Below, piece after piece: positions 18,366 to 27,058 of a stretch of DNA of 64,000 nt (its first letter is position 1; the number at the start of each line of letters is the position of its first letter). The stretch lies in the NCBI GenBank assembly GCA_018062405.1, contig JAGOSF010000003.1:1-64000 (forward strand). Direction: 5' to 3'. The notes under the pieces were generated by a model. It was not told where the DNA came from. It was given only the letters and a program-made list of their open reading frames with translations, and searched no databases. This stretch comes from Candidatus Babeliales bacterium (GTDB lineage: Bacteria; Babelota; Babeliae; Babelales; Chromulinivoraceae). Position numbers and translations under genes: made by a program.

Positions 18366-18414
18366 TACACTCCCTCTTCAAATCTATAAAAGTAAGAAGA
18401 TTGCTTATAATTTT
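18366..18414. repeat. Intergenic repeat of the immunity array, copy 1
   Basis: Nearly identical to 23506-23554, the spacer between the two immunity genes at the right end. Here the gene that should follow on its left side is missing, which indicates deletion or recombination between array copies. Confidence 0.8.
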
Positions 18415-18939
18415 CTACTCAGTTCTAAGGTGCTCTTCTATAAATTGCTCCATGAGTTCACGCGTCTCAAATGGCTTAACATCGAACCAATCTTTATCAT
18501 CTTGATACAACAACAAAAATGGTGGCTTTTCTTCTCGATACTTTTTCCAAGTACGTAAAATATAAAAGAAATTTTCCTTAGAAAGGTGAACACTTTCTAC
18601 AAGACCTTCCTTAAAAAGATCCAAACGCGTTTTATAATTATTTATTGGTTCATAAACCTCAGAATCATCATCACAAGGGTCTGGCATAACGCCAATATAA
18701 ATAAGATCATTTTTTTTATCGACAGAAATTTGTGTTGACTGTAAGCCCGTTCCAATTCCCTCAATAAAATAATAATTTATATTTTTTTCTAATTGATCTC
18801 TTGAAGCTAATGATCCAAAGTCACAGCGTAAAAAATAAGATAAATATTCAATATTATTAGATTTTATATAAATTTTAACATCGAAAAAACTAAACGTTTT
18901 AAAACCATAATAAAATTCTTGATATTGCTTTATCTTCAT
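18415..18939 (-). CDS. Putative immunity protein A
   Basis: 174 residues, no signal peptide, so a cytosolic protein. It begins 2 bp after the stop of the orphan EndoU-like tip gene, the same spacing as in the full toxin-immunity pair at 24082/24085. Its C-terminal ~115 residues (from the SVDKKNDLIYIG segment through MPDPCDDDSE to the end) are almost identical to copy B, while the N-terminal half diverges. I do not recognise the family; the immunity role is inferred from position and copy pattern, as in polymorphic toxin systems. Confidence 0.7.
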   Translation of the reverse strand: MKIKQYQEFYYGFKTFSFFDVKIYIKSNNIEYLSYFLRCDFGSLASRDQLEKNINYYFIEGIGTGLQSTQISVDKKNDLIYIGVMPDPCDDDSEVYEPINNYKTRLDLFKEGLVESVHLSKENFFYILRTWKKYREEKPPFLLLYQDDKDWFDVKPFETRELMEQFIEEHLRTE

Positions 18940-18941
18940 AA

Positions 18942-19427
18942 TTATATTACCTCATCAGATCTAAAGAATGTTGCTATCTTATTCTTCACACAAATTTTGA
19001 AATTTATATCTAGTTGACTCGTAATCTCAACAGTAACGTCATCAACAATTTCATTTATTGTCTTTGGATATATAAGCTCAATATTTTTTGGATTTTTAAT
19101 CACATCCATAACAATTTCTAAATTTTCCATATCGCTATTACTGACGGGGAAAAATGTTTTTGTCATAGATTTTAAACCAATATCATCAATCTGTTTTACT
19201 TGTGTTACAAAATACCCATTATCTAAAAGCTTAAAATCAGATAAGGAAAGGGTTGCTTGCTGAAGGTCTAGTAAAAAGAGATGGCCACCTCGTTGGGCCG
19301 TTTCTACTAAGCCGGGCTTCATATCTTTTATAAAAGAGTGATATAATCCAAAACTATCAATCTTGATCGTTATATCAGTATTATTAACCGTCGAATAAAA
19401 AATGCAATCCGAACTTATCAAATGCAT
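18942..19427 (-). CDS. Orphan EndoU-like toxin tip
   Basis: 161 residues that match the C-terminal ~150 residues of the 912-residue secreted protein at 24085, without its signal peptide or long middle. Conserved elements are LYHSFIKDMKPG, RGGHLF, a VKQ lysine and KTFFPVSNSD; two His and a Lys are the catalytic set expected of EndoU RNases. Homology starts abruptly near codon 20 (ITIKIDSFG). The first 20 codons are unrelated to the full gene. It resembles the orphan tips used to swap toxin ends in CDI and other polymorphic systems, but may be a remnant. Confidence 0.75.
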   Translation of the reverse strand: MHLISSDCIFYSTVNNTDITIKIDSFGLYHSFIKDMKPGLVETAQRGGHLFLLDLQQATLSLSDFKLLDNGYFVTQVKQIDDIGLKSMTKTFFPVSNSDMENLEIVMDVIKNPKNIELIYPKTINEIVDDVTVEITSQLDINFKICVKNKIATFFRSDEVI

Positions 19428-19490
19428 TCAATGTTTACATTACCTCATCTAGAGCATACTTTAAAGCTTTTCGAGCTTAATTTTATTTAG

Positions 19491-20084
19491 TTATTGAGAC
19501 TTCATAAGGAATAAGCTGCTTGGCTTAGGATTGTTTGATTTTCTATTAATTTCACGACATTCTTTATGATTCCCAATACATTTTTTTATTATTCTTTTAA
19601 AAATAGGCATAACATGATCCATAGCTAAAGTATTAAAAGCTGTAAATGAGTCTCCTAACTGTGGGCTAAATAATGCTTCTTTCATAACATATGGTTTAAG
19701 CAATACTCTTTCGCCTGCAATCAATTGTCTTCCTATTGGCTGAACATTCATTAATTCCATAAAAGCAATTAACTCTGCATGCACTAATTTATTTCTTGAT
19801 AAACGAAACCTTTCAACACAACCCTTATCTTCTTTTGTTAAAGCATCATCAAATATTTGTATTATTGCCTGCTCTAAACCTTCAAGATTACAATTTAAGT
19901 AATCTTTTGATCCTCGCTTAACAGTTGTATTCAACTTATTACGTACTTGAACACAATGCTCTCCAATAACTCGCATCATCCATTCTTGTATTATCGCAGC
20001 GCCTGCAGCTTGTGGCAAATTACCAATTTCACTACCAATATTTGTAAAAAAAGTTTCCACTTCATCAACATTCAATAACAACAT
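19491..20084 (-). CDS. Hypothetical protein with HEPN-like RNxxxH motif
   Basis: 197 residues, mostly helical, no signal peptide. In the middle it contains RLSRNKLVHAE, which fits the R-N-x3-H active-site motif of HEPN ribonucleases (HepT, RloC-type and others). Surrounding helices are compatible with the all-alpha HEPN fold but I cannot verify it. Its ribosome binding site GAGGA lies inside the end of the upstream gene, so it is the last gene of a coupled operon. HEPN proteins are frequent in defence and toxin-antitoxin loci; the assignment rests on the motif and context only. Confidence 0.55.
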   Translation of the reverse strand: MLLLNVDEVETFFTNIGSEIGNLPQAAGAAIIQEWMMRVIGEHCVQVRNKLNTTVKRGSKDYLNCNLEGLEQAIIQIFDDALTKEDKGCVERFRLSRNKLVHAELIAFMELMNVQPIGRQLIAGERVLLKPYVMKEALFSPQLGDSFTAFNTLAMDHVMPIFKRIIKKCIGNHKECREINRKSNNPKPSSLFLMKSQ

Positions 20085-20085
20085 A

Positions 20086-21081
20086 TTATCCTCTTACTTT
20101 GATTTTTTGCATTGCAATATCTTGTGGTAAGTCATCAACAAATATTTTCAAATATATTTTTTGCTTAAAATTTAATTGCTCAAAAAATTTAAGCCCCTCT
20201 TCATCCCAACCAAGACGCATTAAATTTATAATAACAGCCCGACTTATTTTATATTTCAATGCTAATTCTTTGATCGAAAGATTAATACCATTTAAGTAAA
20301 TTGCCGTTCGTTTACTTTTAGCTTGTTCTTCAGGCGTAGACCAACGTACATTTTTAATTTCATAATGACCGTCATTATTAATTCGATCTAATTGATGATG
20401 CAAAGAAAGCTTATCACCAATGTGTAACAAAATATCACTTAAGAATACTTTAAATGTTGCCCATTCATCGCAAACGCGTATTCCTCGAGCACCATAATTA
20501 TCATAATCTTTATTCTTAGGATTATTGCATCGTTGCCTCATGCTATGCCATGTATTCCAAAGTGGATGTCGTTTAAGACTCGGTGCAACAGGACTTACTA
20601 ATTTTTTTAATTTTCCAAAAGTATAAGGATTGTCTTCATTTATTGATTTACCCATTTCTATCTTTTGATAATGAGATAATTGAGAATATTTTCTTACCTC
20701 ATTTACAGTGAAATTTGCTTTAACCAATAAATTATAAACAGTTCTTTCATGAATATTTAGCTCTCTTGCAAGTTTCTTTCTATTTAAATATTCACCGTCA
20801 ACTTTAAATGAAATACCACGATTTCTAACTTGCTCAATTGGCAGCGCCCAACGAACATTACCAGGTTCATAATTACCATCATTATCAATTCGATCAAGAC
20901 TATGTTTTGGTGATGGTTTAAGTCCAATATCTTTCAGAAAACAATCAAATGACTTTACCCATTGGGGTGCCATAATAATACCCCTCCCTCCATACCTATC
21001 ATAATTATGAACTTGCTTATTAAAAATTCTTCTCTTTGCATTATACCAAGCTCTATATTCAACTTTCGCTTTAATTTTCAT
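20086..21081 (-). CDS. HNH-like endonuclease with two tandem domain repeats
   Basis: 331 residues built from two similar halves. Each has a segment of the pattern W...YDRYGGRGI / YDNYGARGI, W..F..FL.DI, a DRIDNDGNY / DRINNDGHY stretch with NVRW, as found in phage HNH-type (His-Me finger-like) proteins, and each is followed by a short helix-turn-helix-like segment (KKLARELNIHERTVYNLL; IKELALKYKISRAVIINLM). The ATG at 21081 lies inside the end of the upstream nuclease gene (11-bp overlap) with GGGAG 7 nt before it. The internal duplication is unusual. Homing endonuclease or defence nuclease are both possible. Confidence 0.75.
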   Translation of the reverse strand: MKIKAKVEYRAWYNAKRRIFNKQVHNYDRYGGRGIIMAPQWVKSFDCFLKDIGLKPSPKHSLDRIDNDGNYEPGNVRWALPIEQVRNRGISFKVDGEYLNRKKLARELNIHERTVYNLLVKANFTVNEVRKYSQLSHYQKIEMGKSINEDNPYTFGKLKKLVSPVAPSLKRHPLWNTWHSMRQRCNNPKNKDYDNYGARGIRVCDEWATFKVFLSDILLHIGDKLSLHHQLDRINNDGHYEIKNVRWSTPEEQAKSKRTAIYLNGINLSIKELALKYKISRAVIINLMRLGWDEEGLKFFEQLNFKQKIYLKIFVDDLPQDIAMQKIKVRG

Positions 21082-21802
21082 AGATAACTCCCGAGGTAAC
21101 ATCATAACCACAAAATTCACAACCTAACGCAGCTTTTGGTAAATAACTTTGACTCAAACAACTACGAATTCCTTGCAATGTTATTTCTATCCATAAATCA
21201 TCGATAGGGCATGGAACAATAGTACTTTCAAAATCTAATCTTTGATTAAAAAATTCTGCATGTTTGCGTGCTGCGCTATAAATAAAATACCCTTTGTTAT
21301 GTACTAAAAATTTATTTTGTTTGAATAAATAGGCATAAAAAGACATCTGGCGTTCATTACCTTCAGTCCACTTTGTACGCGTTGTATATGTCATGAACTG
21401 CGAATGCTTTACTGTTGCTTTATAATCGACAACAATAATTTCATTTTTGTGATTAATCCAAAGGTCATCAATCACACCAAATAGTTCAATGTTATAATCT
21501 TGGTGCACAAATCTAATCCCACCAAGTTTATAATCTCGCCATTTCTGCAATGATACATACTGCAATGGTAATGCATCTATTTTATATTGAACCATAATAG
21601 GATGAGGAGCTTGCTCTTCTCTATAAAGATCAAATTCTCTCTTCCATAAAAAATCGACTGCTTGATTTAAAGCAAATGAATCAGCATCAACTTTTGGTCG
21701 TTTTTTATTTAAAACCTGTACCTTATAAAAACATCGTGGGCACTCTAAAAAAAGGCTCAACGAAGTCCATGACAGCGAAATTGCTGCTTGCTGTATAGAC
21801 AT
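21071..21802 (-). CDS. PD-(D/E)XK nuclease, Cas4/RecB-like with cysteine cluster
   Basis: 243 residues. The nuclease core shows GVIDDLW followed by IIVVDYKAT (motifs II and III, D-x-K) and QMSFYAYLF (motif with catalytic Gln and Tyr), as in RecB, AddB and Cas4 nucleases. Cysteines near the N-terminus (ECPRC) and C-terminus (GCEFCGY) could hold a 4Fe-4S cluster. An AAGGAT site precedes the ATG. No CRISPR array or other cas gene is present, so a stand-alone or operon-specific role is more likely than adaptation. It overlaps the HNH gene by 11 bp. Confidence 0.8.
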   Translation of the reverse strand: MSIQQAAISLSWTSLSLFLECPRCFYKVQVLNKKRPKVDADSFALNQAVDFLWKREFDLYREEQAPHPIMVQYKIDALPLQYVSLQKWRDYKLGGIRFVHQDYNIELFGVIDDLWINHKNEIIVVDYKATVKHSQFMTYTTRTKWTEGNERQMSFYAYLFKQNKFLVHNKGYFIYSAARKHAEFFNQRLDFESTIVPCPIDDLWIEITLQGIRSCLSQSYLPKAALGCEFCGYDVTSGVIYEN

Positions 21803-21836
21803 AAAAATCCTTAAATTTTACAAACTGAAATATTAT

Positions 21837-22394
21837 TTAAAAAGGAACGCTATCTTGATTATTTTCAATCGCAATAATACGATTGCGTAAATAGATTTTG
21901 AACGATTCAATAAATGGATGAATATGATCAGAATATTGCAATCTAATCGATAAACCTGATTCCATTAACGGCTTTTTAAAAATAACTTTAGTTGGATAAA
22001 AACCTTTCATTTTTTTCAAACTAGAATTATCTAATTGTTCTCCAAAATGATCCAAATATAGAGTTTCTATTTCTTCTCCAACTAAAAACAGCCTAAAAGT
22101 TTTCGAATTTCCATCTAGTAAATCCCATGCCAAATACCAACATGTTTTTGTAGTATAACAGCGAATATTATAATCTTGATGATATTGCTCAGGTTTTTTT
22201 ATATGGGACTCTGACGATTCACTTACTAAATATTTAAATGGAAAATAAGCCTTGATCTGATTTAAATCAGTTTCAAATTTAGAGATAGTATTTGAAAGTT
22301 GATCATATATAGAAAAAAGAATCTTAGCTTCTTGAACAAGTTCTTGAATAGAATTATCGACAGCATGAAGCTGAATTTTATTTTTAATATCCAC
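21837..22394 (-). CDS. Hypothetical protein of the five-gene operon
   Basis: 185 residues, starting with GTG at 22394 preceded by AAAGG at a long distance; the start is therefore provisional. An N-terminal helical segment (coiled-coil-like, residues 10-50) is followed by an alpha/beta region rich in aromatic residues. No signal peptide and no recognised motif. It lies 34 bp upstream of the nuclease gene on the same strand and is likely part of that operon. Confidence 0.6.
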   Translation of the reverse strand: MDIKNKIQLHAVDNSIQELVQEAKILFSIYDQLSNTISKFETDLNQIKAYFPFKYLVSESSESHIKKPEQYHQDYNIRCYTTKTCWYLAWDLLDGNSKTFRLFLVGEEIETLYLDHFGEQLDNSSLKKMKGFYPTKVIFKKPLMESGLSIRLQYSDHIHPFIESFKIYLRNRIIAIENNQDSVPF

Positions 22395-22537
22395 GGCAGG
22401 ATAACCTTTATATAAATAATGTTTTTAAATTTTAAGACATTGAGAGTTTCACCTCTCTTAATTATTTCATTCACGAATTAAAAACTACAATTCACTGCAT
22501 TTTTTAAAAATAACTGACAATTAAGTATATTAAGAAA

Positions 22538-22924
22538 TTATATTTCTAACAATTTTTTCTTAAACTCTTCCATAAATCCTTTAACATGGTTTGGCTTTAT
22601 TTTATGAATTCTACCTCCGTTGCACTGCCGAGCTTTAGATATTATTGTATTAAGATCTTCAAGCAAATTTTTATCATCTTTTGTCCCTAATGCTTCTACA
22701 TATTTTATAGCTGCATTGAGCTCAAATGGTACATTCTGAGAACCAACACCACGCTCAATATTTCTTCTTAATTCATTCATTAAATTATTCGTCAAAACTT
22801 TAAGCTCTTTTTTCTCTTGATTTATTGCAGGATAAACGTCAAAAATTTTCGTTAAAATTAAGGTTATAACAAAGGTTATAACAGTTGTTACTAAAATTTC
22901 TAAAATATTCAATTTATACTCCAT
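22538..22924 (-). CDS. Small membrane-anchored hypothetical protein
   Basis: 128 residues: one N-terminal transmembrane helix (about residues 8-27, LEILVTTVITFVITLILT) and a cytosolic or periplasmic helical domain of ~95 residues. The family is not recognised. It is 143 bp upstream of the next gene of the cluster, so co-transcription is uncertain. A membrane partner beside nuclease-type genes is typical of some defence operons, which is only suggestive. Confidence 0.6.
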   Translation of the reverse strand: MEYKLNILEILVTTVITFVITLILTKIFDVYPAINQEKKELKVLTNNLMNELRRNIERGVGSQNVPFELNAAIKYVEALGTKDDKNLLEDLNTIISKARQCNGGRIHKIKPNHVKGFMEEFKKKLLEI

Positions 22925-22974
22925 TAATAGTGTGAATAAACAAGAAACAAAAAAATATTGGTCATGAATATTTT

Positions 22975-23502
22975 TTATTCAATTTTAACGTGTTCTTCTA
23001 TAAATTGCTCCATGAGTTCACGCGTCTCAAATGGCTTCACATCGAACCAATCTTTTTCATCTTGATACAACAACAAAAATGGTGGCTTTTCTTCTCGATA
23101 CTTTTTCCAAGTACGTAAAATATAAAAGAAATTTTCCTTAGAAAGGTGAACACTTTCTACAAGACCTTCCTTAAAAAGATCCAAACGCGTTTTATAATTA
23201 TTTATTGGTTCATAAACCTCAGAATCATCATCACAAGGGTCTGGCATAACGCCAATATAAATAAGATCATTTTTTTTATCGACAGAAATTTGTGTTGATG
23301 GTAAACCTATTCCATGTCCTTCAATAAAATAATCATTTATATTTTTTTCTAGTTCATTTTTTGATCCTAAGTATGCAAAATCATCATACAAACAAATCGA
23401 TAAATATTTCATATTAAGATCATGAATATAAAATTTACCACTTGCTAATACAGAAAAATTATCAAGCCTATAATAAAATTCATGACATTGTTTGATACGC
23501 AT
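22975..23502 (-). CDS. Putative immunity protein B
   Basis: 175 residues, no signal peptide. Its N-terminal ~65 residues are nearly identical to copy C, and its C-terminal ~115 residues nearly identical to copy A: a mosaic that points to gene conversion or unequal crossing-over. It follows copy C by 52 bp and lacks an adjacent toxin domain. Conserved family features include LEKNIN, GxGLPSTQISVDKK, the acidic PDPCDDDS patch and a KDWFD(V/L)KPFETRELMEQF end. Confidence 0.7.
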   Translation of the reverse strand: MRIKQCHEFYYRLDNFSVLASGKFYIHDLNMKYLSICLYDDFAYLGSKNELEKNINDYFIEGHGIGLPSTQISVDKKNDLIYIGVMPDPCDDDSEVYEPINNYKTRLDLFKEGLVESVHLSKENFFYILRTWKKYREEKPPFLLLYQDEKDWFDVKPFETRELMEQFIEEHVKIE

Positions 23503-23505
23503 GGT

Positions 23506-23554
23506 TACACTCCCTCTTCAAATCTATAAAAGTAAGAAGATTGATCATAATTTT
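23506..23554. repeat. Intergenic repeat of the immunity array, copy 2
   Basis: Matches 18366-18414 with only a few differences; spacer between immunity genes B and C. Confidence 0.8.
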
Positions 23555-24082
23555 CTACTCAGTTCTAAGGTGCTCTTCTAAAAATTGCTCCATGAGCTCT
23601 CGCGTCTCAAACGGCTTAAGATCAAACCAATCTTTATCATCTTGATAGAGCAATAAAAATGATGGCTTTTCTTCAAAATATTTATCCCAGGTGCGTAAAA
23701 TATAAAAGAAATTTTCTTTCGACAAATGAACACTTTCTACAAGACCTTCCTTAAAAAGGTCTAAACAAGTTTTGTCATTATTTATTGGGTCATAAACCCC
23801 AGAATCATCATCACAAGGGTCTGGCATCATACCAATATAAATAAGATCATTTTTTTTATCGACAGAAATTTGTGTTGATGGTAGCCCTATCCCATGTCCT
23901 TCGACAAAATAACGATTTATGTTTTTTTCTAATTGATTTTTTGATGCTAATGATCCAAAATCATCATACAAACAAATCGATAAATATTTCATATTAAGAT
24001 CATGAATATAAAATTTACCACTTGCTAATACAGAAAAATTATCAAGCCTATAATAAAATTCATGACATTGTTTAATATACAT
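23555..24082 (-). CDS. Putative immunity protein C, partner of the 912-residue toxin
   Basis: 175 residues, cytosolic, beginning 2 bp after the stop codon of the large EndoU-like toxin gene. It shares the family framework with A and B but differs at positions scattered through the C-terminal half (for example GVYDPINNDKT versus EVYEPINNYKT), as expected if each immunity protein matches its own toxin. The family does not look like SUKH or other well-known EndoU immunity families that I can recall, so it may be new. Role inferred from arrangement. Confidence 0.72.
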   Translation of the reverse strand: MYIKQCHEFYYRLDNFSVLASGKFYIHDLNMKYLSICLYDDFGSLASKNQLEKNINRYFVEGHGIGLPSTQISVDKKNDLIYIGMMPDPCDDDSGVYDPINNDKTCLDLFKEGLVESVHLSKENFFYILRTWDKYFEEKPSFLLLYQDDKDWFDLKPFETRELMEQFLEEHLRTE

Positions 24083-24084
24083 AG

Positions 24085-26823
24085 TTACACTTTCTTTTGA
24101 AATCTATAAAATGTTGCGATTCCATTATTTACAACAACTTTGAACTTTTGATCTAGTTGATTCGTTAGATTGAAAACAAATTTGTTCATACTTTCATTAG
24201 ATTTTGCTTTATCAAGCTCAATATCTTTTGGATTTTTAATCGCATCCATAACAATTTCTAAATTTTCCATGTCGCTATTACTGACAGGAAAAAATGTTTT
24301 TTCTGCCAAGTCAATACCAGTATCATCAATCTGTTTTACTTTTGCTACAAAATACCCGTGATCTAAAACCTCAAAATCAGACAACGAAAGGGTTGCTTGT
24401 TGTAGGTCTGGTAAAAAGAGATGGCCGCCTTGTCGAGCCGTTGATAAAGAGCCAGGCTTCATATCTTTTATAAAAGAGTGATATAATCCAAAACTATCAA
24501 TTTTGATCGTTTTTTGGATCTTAGTGACAGGATATTCAAACGTGATAGTTAGATTTCTTGCTTTTGCAATCTCATTCATTTGTACATATCGAGGGTAAAA
24601 CCAGTTACAATAATGTAAATAGGTTATTTGATAAGGTTTAAGCTTAGAAATATCATTAAAATTATTGGTAATAGCTTTAAAATTATTAATTTGTCGAATC
24701 CCTGAAATATGTTTTAATTCAGTAAGACTTGGTGCTCGTTCAAAATATTGTATCAATGATAGATACATGTCTTGAGCACTTTTCGATAATGGGTATTCTT
24801 CCATTAACTTTGTAACACCTTGAATAACGTCGGGGGTCCAGTTTTCACACGATACATTATTTTGATCAATAATCACCTTGCTCATTAAGCTTTTTGCAAC
24901 ATTGCTATAGGATGACAACGAATTTTCTTGCTGCATAAAAAATGCAGTTAAAGCCTTTTGCTCTGCTGTTGAAGTAAGATTTTCGAAACCTGCAGGAATC
25001 ATGCGTGGTGATGATTCGACAAAATCTAAGAAATGAATACTCCATGATTGCTTATAAAAAAACTCAAAGTTTTTAAGTTCATTATTTTTTATATAGCTGA
25101 GAATGTCATACATTTTATGCTGATCAACTTTTGTTGTGCACGAAATCGTTGTACCAGCTTGCAACATAATATTACAGGTTACTTTTTGTATGCCTTGCAA
25201 TGCATCAAATACACTTTCTCGCACAGATGGCCATCCAAACGTTGTAGCCACCATGGCAAGATTTTCTACATGCTTTTCTGGTGCTTGATCAAAATTATAA
25301 AAAGATGATGCAAAATTTTGTATATTTTCTGACTCAATCTGCAACTTTTCAAGATCTTGCGTGGTATAATAATATCCACATCGTGCACTTTCTGTCACCA
25401 GTAACGCATAACAAGCAAACCCAGCGCAGATTGCAACTGGCCCTGCAACTGTTGCAACTCCTGTGTACACAGCAGCTGTTAACTGTGGAGCAATAAACGA
25501 CGAAAAAAAACCAGCTGTTGAAAGAATTGCTGTTGAAACCTCTGAAGTAATAATACCGCAAGCAACACCTTTTGCTGCAGCCTTTATATATTTTGAAGCT
25601 TCGCAATTAAAAAACGCTAAAGATGTTGCAAGTTTTTGACATCGATCGACGCCAGAACTGATCATGCCCTGCAAACAATACAACAGCCCATGACTGGTAT
25701 TGGTAGAACTTATCGTATCCAACAATTTATACTGTTGATTATATCCTTGCGCCATAGCAGTCATATACACACCAGCTTGTATAAACGAATATAGGTTTTG
25801 ATTATGAATATGCGTTGTTGCAAGGTCTGCAAGCATGTCAAAATTTGCTATAATTTCTCGGGTCAGATGATATTGGATATCAGATGCATAGACTTCATAA
25901 TATTCAGGAAAGTCTACACCATAAGCACTCATAAAACCACGCGTAGAATCCTTCAGCTTACAAGTATGTGGCATCATCCCCCCACCCGCCAAAGATTTTT
26001 CAAACGGGTTATTACGCTTCTTCATAATCTTTAAAAATTCTTTATTTTCGCTGTGCGCAAGAGCTTGATGATGTTCAACATAGGCTTGTTGAATTTCACT
26101 TGTAAGCATTTCTTGAACAAGCTGGTACCTAGGAGTCATCCGATTTTGTATTGTAGGCTTTGCTATAAAATGCTTGTGGTAGCTGTTTTCTTGTTCTTTT
26201 TCATAGACATATTCATTTCGATTATGTTCTAAAATCTGCTTGCTTGGGCCAAACCATGTATCTTTTTTATTTTTAAACCAAAGATACAATAATGAATGAT
26301 TTTCTTGATATAAAGGATGAGAAGAATAAGGCTTGGGATCGGCTGAACTATATACATCATTTGAACTATCTCCCTCAAATCGTTGATTTTTATAATCATC
26401 GTAGCTTTTATCACGCTGACGTCCTATATAATCATTATGATCAAATTCACGATCTTGATGAGAGGATGAAATAGGTGATGATAAAGGTTCCGGCGATGAA
26501 ATTTCAGGCGATGAAGATAATCCTGTAATATCTTTATCCCCTGATTGAGATGCTGTTACTGGTGGCGAATCATAATAATTTGTACGTTCATAACTAAAAT
26601 CTACGAAAGTAGTGCGACCCTCAGGTTCATATGTCTCATGGAATAATGTAGCTTTAATACAAGTATCATGATCTTCTTTGCTCACATTGTATTGATAATT
26701 AATATGATATCCAGTCTCACAAAACAATTTATCAACTTGAATTTTAGGATCTGAATTACCATAATTAAAATGAGTTATAAAAAAAGAAACAACGAGTATA
26801 TAATTCTTATGATGCAGATGCAT
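24085..26823 (-). CDS. Secreted polymorphic-toxin-like protein with C-terminal EndoU-like RNase domain
   Basis: 912 residues. Order: signal peptide (1-22); Ser/Pro/Asp-rich, low-complexity region to ~200; helical region; hydrophobic, Ala/Gly-rich segment near 420-485 that could insert into a membrane; further helical part; C-terminal toxin domain from ~760. In that domain LYHSFIKD (His ~782), RQGGHLF (His ~801), VAKVKQ (Lys ~828/830) and KTFFPVSNS are consistent with the two His and one Lys of EndoU (Pfam PF14436-type) RNases, which cut RNA leaving 2',3'-cyclic phosphate. AAAGG precedes the ATG. Two putative immunity genes follow. No FhaB-type, RHS or PAAR delivery parts were recognised. Confidence 0.75.
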   Translation of the reverse strand: MHLHHKNYILVVSFFITHFNYGNSDPKIQVDKLFCETGYHINYQYNVSKEDHDTCIKATLFHETYEPEGRTTFVDFSYERTNYYDSPPVTASQSGDKDITGLSSSPEISSPEPLSSPISSSHQDREFDHNDYIGRQRDKSYDDYKNQRFEGDSSNDVYSSADPKPYSSHPLYQENHSLLYLWFKNKKDTWFGPSKQILEHNRNEYVYEKEQENSYHKHFIAKPTIQNRMTPRYQLVQEMLTSEIQQAYVEHHQALAHSENKEFLKIMKKRNNPFEKSLAGGGMMPHTCKLKDSTRGFMSAYGVDFPEYYEVYASDIQYHLTREIIANFDMLADLATTHIHNQNLYSFIQAGVYMTAMAQGYNQQYKLLDTISSTNTSHGLLYCLQGMISSGVDRCQKLATSLAFFNCEASKYIKAAAKGVACGIITSEVSTAILSTAGFFSSFIAPQLTAAVYTGVATVAGPVAICAGFACYALLVTESARCGYYYTTQDLEKLQIESENIQNFASSFYNFDQAPEKHVENLAMVATTFGWPSVRESVFDALQGIQKVTCNIMLQAGTTISCTTKVDQHKMYDILSYIKNNELKNFEFFYKQSWSIHFLDFVESSPRMIPAGFENLTSTAEQKALTAFFMQQENSLSSYSNVAKSLMSKVIIDQNNVSCENWTPDVIQGVTKLMEEYPLSKSAQDMYLSLIQYFERAPSLTELKHISGIRQINNFKAITNNFNDISKLKPYQITYLHYCNWFYPRYVQMNEIAKARNLTITFEYPVTKIQKTIKIDSFGLYHSFIKDMKPGSLSTARQGGHLFLPDLQQATLSLSDFEVLDHGYFVAKVKQIDDTGIDLAEKTFFPVSNSDMENLEIVMDAIKNPKDIELDKAKSNESMNKFVFNLTNQLDQKFKVVVNNGIATFYRFQKKV

Positions 26824-27058
26824 TCACAGACCTTTACAACCTATAATTTTTACATTTCATTCATTATGCACCAACTCTCAAAACTTTAAAAGCTAAAAAA
26901 AAGAAGGAAAACAGCTCTCACTCGACCTTCTCAAAAAGCGCTTAAAATCCATCCCCATAAAGAACTTGGCAAATTTGGATAATCAAAAAAATCGTGATAG
27001 AATTGTTGTAAGAACAGATTTAGACAATAGCGACATATTTTTTAGAAAAAGGTTTTTC

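Noticed and set aside
21071-21802. Possible Cas4 of a CRISPR system
   Set aside because: There is no CRISPR array, cas1 or cas2 in the window; the nuclease is called only Cas4/RecB-like.
19491-22924. Complete prophage
   Set aside because: No integrase, terminase, capsid or tail genes are present; HNH-like and nuclease genes alone do not show a phage.
26966-27058. 31-residue extension before the secreted protein at 27059
   Set aside because: It would bury the signal peptide; ATG at 27059 has a proper AAAAAGG site.
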